Below, piece after piece: positions 18,260-21,199 of a DNA stretch of 21,199 bases. The stretch is from Pleurobrachia bachei (taxonomy: Eukaryota > Ctenophora > Tentaculata > Cydippida > Pleurobrachiidae), in the NCBI GenBank assembly GCA_000695325.1, contig AVPN01001592.1, forward strand, positions 1 through 21,199, written 5' to 3'. The notes under the pieces are model-generated. The model worked only from the letters and a program-made list of their open reading frames with translations. It was not told the origin of the DNA and did not search any database. The position numbers and the translations under genes were made by a program. Within the stretch, counting starts at the first letter, position 1. Each line of letters opens with the position of its first letter.

Positions 18260-20739
18260 GATAGAGATAGAGATAGAGATAGAGATAGAGATAGAGATAG
18301 AGATAGAGATAGAGATAGAGATAGAGATAGAGATAGAGATAGAGATAGAGATAGAGATAGAGATAGAGATAGAGATAGAGATAGAGATAGAGATAGAGAT
18401 AGAGATAGAGATAGAGATAGAGATAGAGATAGAGATAGAGATAGAGATAGAGATAGAGATAGAGATAGAGATAGAGATAGAGATAGAGATAGAGATAGAG
18501 ATAGAGATAGAGATAGAGATAGAGATAGAGATAGAGATAGAGATAGAGATAGAGATAGAGATAGAGATAGAGATAGAGATAGAGATAGAGATAGAGATAG
18601 AGATAGAGATAGAGATAGAGATAGAGATAGAGATAGAGATAGAGATAGAGATAGAGATAGAGATAGAGATAGAGATAGAGATAGAGATAGAGATAGAGAT
18701 AGAGATAGAGATAGAGATAGAGATAGAGATAGAGATAGAGATAGAGATAGAGATAGAGATAGAGATAGAGATAGAGATAGAGATAGAGATAGAGATAGAG
18801 ATAGAGATAGAGATAGAGATAGAGATAGAGATAGAGATAGAGATAGAGATAGAGATAGAGATAGAGATAGAGATAGAGATAGAGATAGAGATAGAGATAG
18901 AGATAGAGATAGAGATAGAGATAGAGATAGAGATAGAGATAGAGATAGAGATAGAGATAGAGATAGAGATAGAGATAGAGATAGAGATAGAGATAGAGAT
19001 AGAGATAGAGATAGAGATAGAGATAGAGATAGAGATAGAGATAGAGATAGAGATAGAGATAGAGATAGAGATAGAGATAGAGATAGAGATAGAGATAGAG
19101 ATAGAGATAGAGATAGAGATAGAGATAGAGATAGAGATAGAGATAGAGATAGAGATAGAGATAGAGATAGAGATAGAGATAGAGATAGAGATAGAGATAG
19201 AGATAGAGATAGAGATAGAGATAGAGATAGAGATAGAGATAGAGATAGAGATAGAGATAGAGATAGAGATAGAGATAGAGATAGAGATAGAGATAGAGAT
19301 AGAGATAGAGATAGAGATAGAGATAGAGATAGAGATAGAGATAGAGATAGAGATAGAGATAGAGATAGAGATAGAGATAGAGATAGAGATAGAGATAGAG
19401 ATAGAGATAGAGATAGAGATAGAGATAGAGATAGAGATAGAGATAGAGATAGAGATAGAGATAGAGATAGAGATAGAGATAGAGATAGAGATAGAGATAG
19501 AGATAGAGATAGAGATAGAGATAGAGATAGAGATAGAGATAGAGATAGAGATAGAGATAGAGATAGAGATAGAGATAGAGATAGAGATAGAGATAGAGAT
19601 AGAGATAGAGATAGAGATAGAGATAGAGATAGAGATAGAGATAGAGATAGAGATAGAGATAGAGATAGAGATAGAGATAGAGATAGAGATAGAGATAGAG
19701 ATAGAGATAGAGATAGAGATAGAGATAGAGATAGAGATAGAGATAGAGATAGAGATAGAGATAGAGATAGAGATAGAGATAGAGATAGAGATAGAGATAG
19801 AGATAGAGATAGAGATAGAGATAGAGATAGAGATAGAGATAGAGATAGAGATAGAGATAGAGATAGAGATAGAGATAGAGATAGAGATAGAGATAGAGAT
19901 AGAGATAGAGATAGAGATAGAGATAGAGATAGAGATAGAGATAGAGATAGAGATAGAGATAGAGATAGAGATAGAGATAGAGATAGAGATAGAGATAGAG
20001 ATAGAGATAGAGATAGAGATAGAGATAGAGATAGAGATAGAGATGATCTGGTGGTCTGTGTTTTTGGGAGAAGGAGAAGTTCGTCAAGGCATCAACCTCA
20101 GCCATTTTCATTGCCGCTCTGGGGAGGATGGGGGTAGAGTTATAGAGTCGTTTCATTAAATACAACTTAATTTTAATTGTCCTGAGTGTCTGACTTGGAG
20201 GAAACAGAGTGAGAGCAAGCTAGAAACTAGGAACTATGACACAGAAAGCAGTAGTTGCTCGATTAGGGTACCTGTTTTGAAAGATGACTGATGCGATACT
20301 CTCGAATGGATTAGCCCGGGTCCGAGCATCTCTTAGCTCTTTCTCAGGTAACTGATCAAATATACCCTTTGCTTTCAAAACTCCCTCTAGAATCTCTAGA
20401 GACACAAATCTAGAAGGAGGAGAGATTAGGAGACACATTAGCTAACATTTCTATCATGTCTCACTATCTATCATGTTACTGTTTGGTTTGAGATCAAGAG
20501 TGCCATGTGCCTAATAAATTCCCCAAATCATCCTAAAACTAACTTGGTTTCATCCTCAACAGTTTCCTTCCTAGTCCCAACGAGAGGGACCATATCAGCC
20601 ACTTTGAAGAACCCCTCATCCCACTCAACAGTGGGTTTACCCATCCACTCTGCAGTTACTTGAGTGGAAACAGGTCGCTCTTTCCACTCGTCCGCAGTTG
20701 TCTGAAACCCTGGTGGGAGAGAAGGAGCTGAGGGATAGA

Positions 20740-20821
<82 letters not shown>

Positions 20822-21199
20822 GACAGAGATAGAGAAATACAGAAAGAGAGCCCTAGAGAGAGAGAGAGGATCTAACCTTCAGTAGAATGTCCCAGACCAC
20901 GATTTCCTTTTTGTGATGATGCAGATACAGGTGTTGTGATACCCTGGCCATCCTTTCCGAGACCCGTTCCTGGCTTAAATCCCATACTTTTCTGGGAGAG
21001 AAAGGGGTGTAACGACGAGTGAAGAAGGAGAGAGAGAGAGAAGAAGCAGAGAGAGATACAGCAAATGATAGAAAAGATGAAGAGATAAAACATGTACCAT
21101 GATATTGAGTGCACTATCACTAAACCCAGATCCGGTCTCCTTGCTTCCACTTTGCTCCACTTTTATAAGATGAGACTCCGCACCGTTACCTTTCTCTAC
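15351..21199 (-). CDS. CMTR1: Cap-specific mRNA (nucleoside-2'-O-)-methyltransferase 1, 5'-partial, interrupted
   Basis: CMTR1 methylates the 2'-O of the first transcribed nucleotide (cap1) in the nucleus. Exons in transcript order: >21199-21098, 20991-20877, 20709-20544, 20409-20272, 20118 to about 20045 (truncated), 18188-17987, 17901-17769, 17589-17487, 17386-17225, 17120-16797, 16467-16324, 16173-15983, 15824-15716 and 15498-15351. Landmarks: G-patch [15 protein letters not shown]...GLGHSTEG (exon 2); [13 protein letters not shown] (exon 4); catalytic Lys in RAAMKMAE (exon 5); D in HFVMGDGG (exon 6); K in [15 protein letters not shown] and E in SRPANSER (exons 7/8); LRKWDIP (exon 10); and a WW-like module EPWNMELSS...YQWP (exon 13). 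Two defects are present. SAM-binding motif I (expected DxCAGPGGF-type) and roughly 70-80 residues are missing where exon 5 runs into the hexamer array. Exon 12 also has one base too many, shifting the frame. All other junctions are in phase. It is either a genuine gene damaged in the assembly or a broken allele. Confidence 0.9.
15518..15710. repeat. Degenerate GTGTAACTAGGG-type minisatellite in the last CMTR1 intron
   Basis: The last intron (15499-15715) contains two imperfect copies of a roughly 60-bp unit built from TGTTACTAGGGGGTGTAA and TATGGAGTGGGG motifs, then shorter GTAACTAAGG derivatives. It fills almost the whole intron. Confidence 0.7.
16500..16740. repeat. Interspersed-repeat-like sequence in a CMTR1 intron
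   Basis: Intron 16468-16796 has four copies of (G)GGCTGCAA (near 16559, 16579, 16650 and 16674). Between them lie AAAGCCTAAAAAACCCTAAAAG-like steps. This suggests an old, decayed repeat. There are no TIRs or coding remains. Confidence 0.45.
17620..17765. repeat. CACTACCTCAC minisatellite in a CMTR1 intron
   Basis: Intron 17590-17768 is largely an 11-bp-type repeat of CTCACCACTAC with CACCACCCTCCC variants. On the sense strand it is G/T-rich (GTGGTAGTGGGG) and begins immediately after the splice donor of the exon ending at 17769. Confidence 0.85.
18189..20044. repeat. Giant GAGATA hexanucleotide array (about 300 units) inside CMTR1
   Basis: From the CMTR1 exon boundary, four GAGATA units and a pure GA stretch (about 18214-18243) precede an apparently perfect hexamer array to 20044, about 1.8 kb with no variant unit that I can see. 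The sense strand (TATCTC)n forms the polypyrimidine tract of the next exon, whose acceptor CTCCAG ends at 18189. The other end joins coding sequence directly without a splice donor. Both strands are open in two frames, giving long Glu-Ile and Leu-Tyr polymers that are not genes. Confidence 0.97.
20738..20870. repeat. GA microsatellite in the CMTR1 intron after the G-patch exon
   Basis: A pure AG tract of about 60 bp (20746-20804) is followed by ACAG units and GA-rich sequence. On the sense strand this is a CT tract just upstream of the acceptor of the exon at 20709, extending its polypyrimidine tract. Confidence 0.9.

Noticed and set aside
18102-20159. Long plus-strand open frame encoding Glu-Ile dipeptides
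   Set aside because: Antisense reading of the same array; it has no independent start context, family or flanking exons.
17979-20165. Long minus-strand open frame encoding hundreds of Leu-Tyr dipeptides
   Set aside because: It is simply the hexamer array read in frame. Its real coding parts are the two CMTR1 exons at its ends, separated by an intronic repeat with a clear acceptor at 18189.

Overview
The window is nuclear DNA of a eukaryote, most likely an invertebrate animal. It contains four spliced protein-coding genes with animal orthologues. Their introns are mostly 80-350 bp, flanked by GT-AG (once GC-AG) sites, and no bacterial-type gene organisation is visible. The short introns, tight gene spacing and very abundant CT/GA microsatellites suggest a compact invertebrate genome; I cannot name the phylum from the sequence.

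Layout. Positions 1-5069 are a non-coding, microsatellite-rich stretch with no gene I can support. Positions 5070-6239 (+) hold a three-exon gene for the RNase P/MRP subunit RPP14. Positions 6330-9780 are a block of mobile or duplicated DNA. It contains two nearly identical direct repeats (6330-7040 and 8772-9516) that end in a tandem TATA-box motif. Between them lies a fold-back segment bounded by about 255-bp inverted repeats (7041-7300 and 8289-8543). A small MITE-like element with an 11-bp target duplication (9537-9780) follows. From 9956 to the right edge, three genes sit head-to-tail on the minus strand: TMEM135 (9956-12325, complete, 9 exons, 441 aa), MTRR methionine synthase reductase (12577-14878, complete, 6 exons, 642 aa) and CMTR1 cap 2'-O-ribose methyltransferase (15351 to beyond 21199, 5' end outside the window).

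The genes have unrelated housekeeping roles: tRNA processing, peroxisome/mitochondria membrane biology, cobalamin-dependent methionine synthesis and mRNA capping. What links them is spacing. The MTRR poly(A) signal lies only about 100 bp before the TMEM135 start codon. RPP14, MTRR and TMEM135 each have a 3'-splice-site-like sequence just before the ATG, so 5'-UTR introns or trans-splicing are possible.

The most striking observation is in CMTR1. An apparently perfect hexanucleotide array of about 1.8 kb (roughly 300 GAGATA units, 18240-20044) lies inside the methyltransferase domain, exactly where the SAM-binding motif I exon should be. The catalytic lysine exon runs directly into the array with no splice donor, and the next exon begins right at the array's other end. 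A second defect, one extra base, shifts the frame near 16075. Either the assembly has lost sequence in the array, or this allele is broken. MTRR carries an in-frame 21-bp minisatellite next to its NADPH-binding motif and a GC-AG intron.
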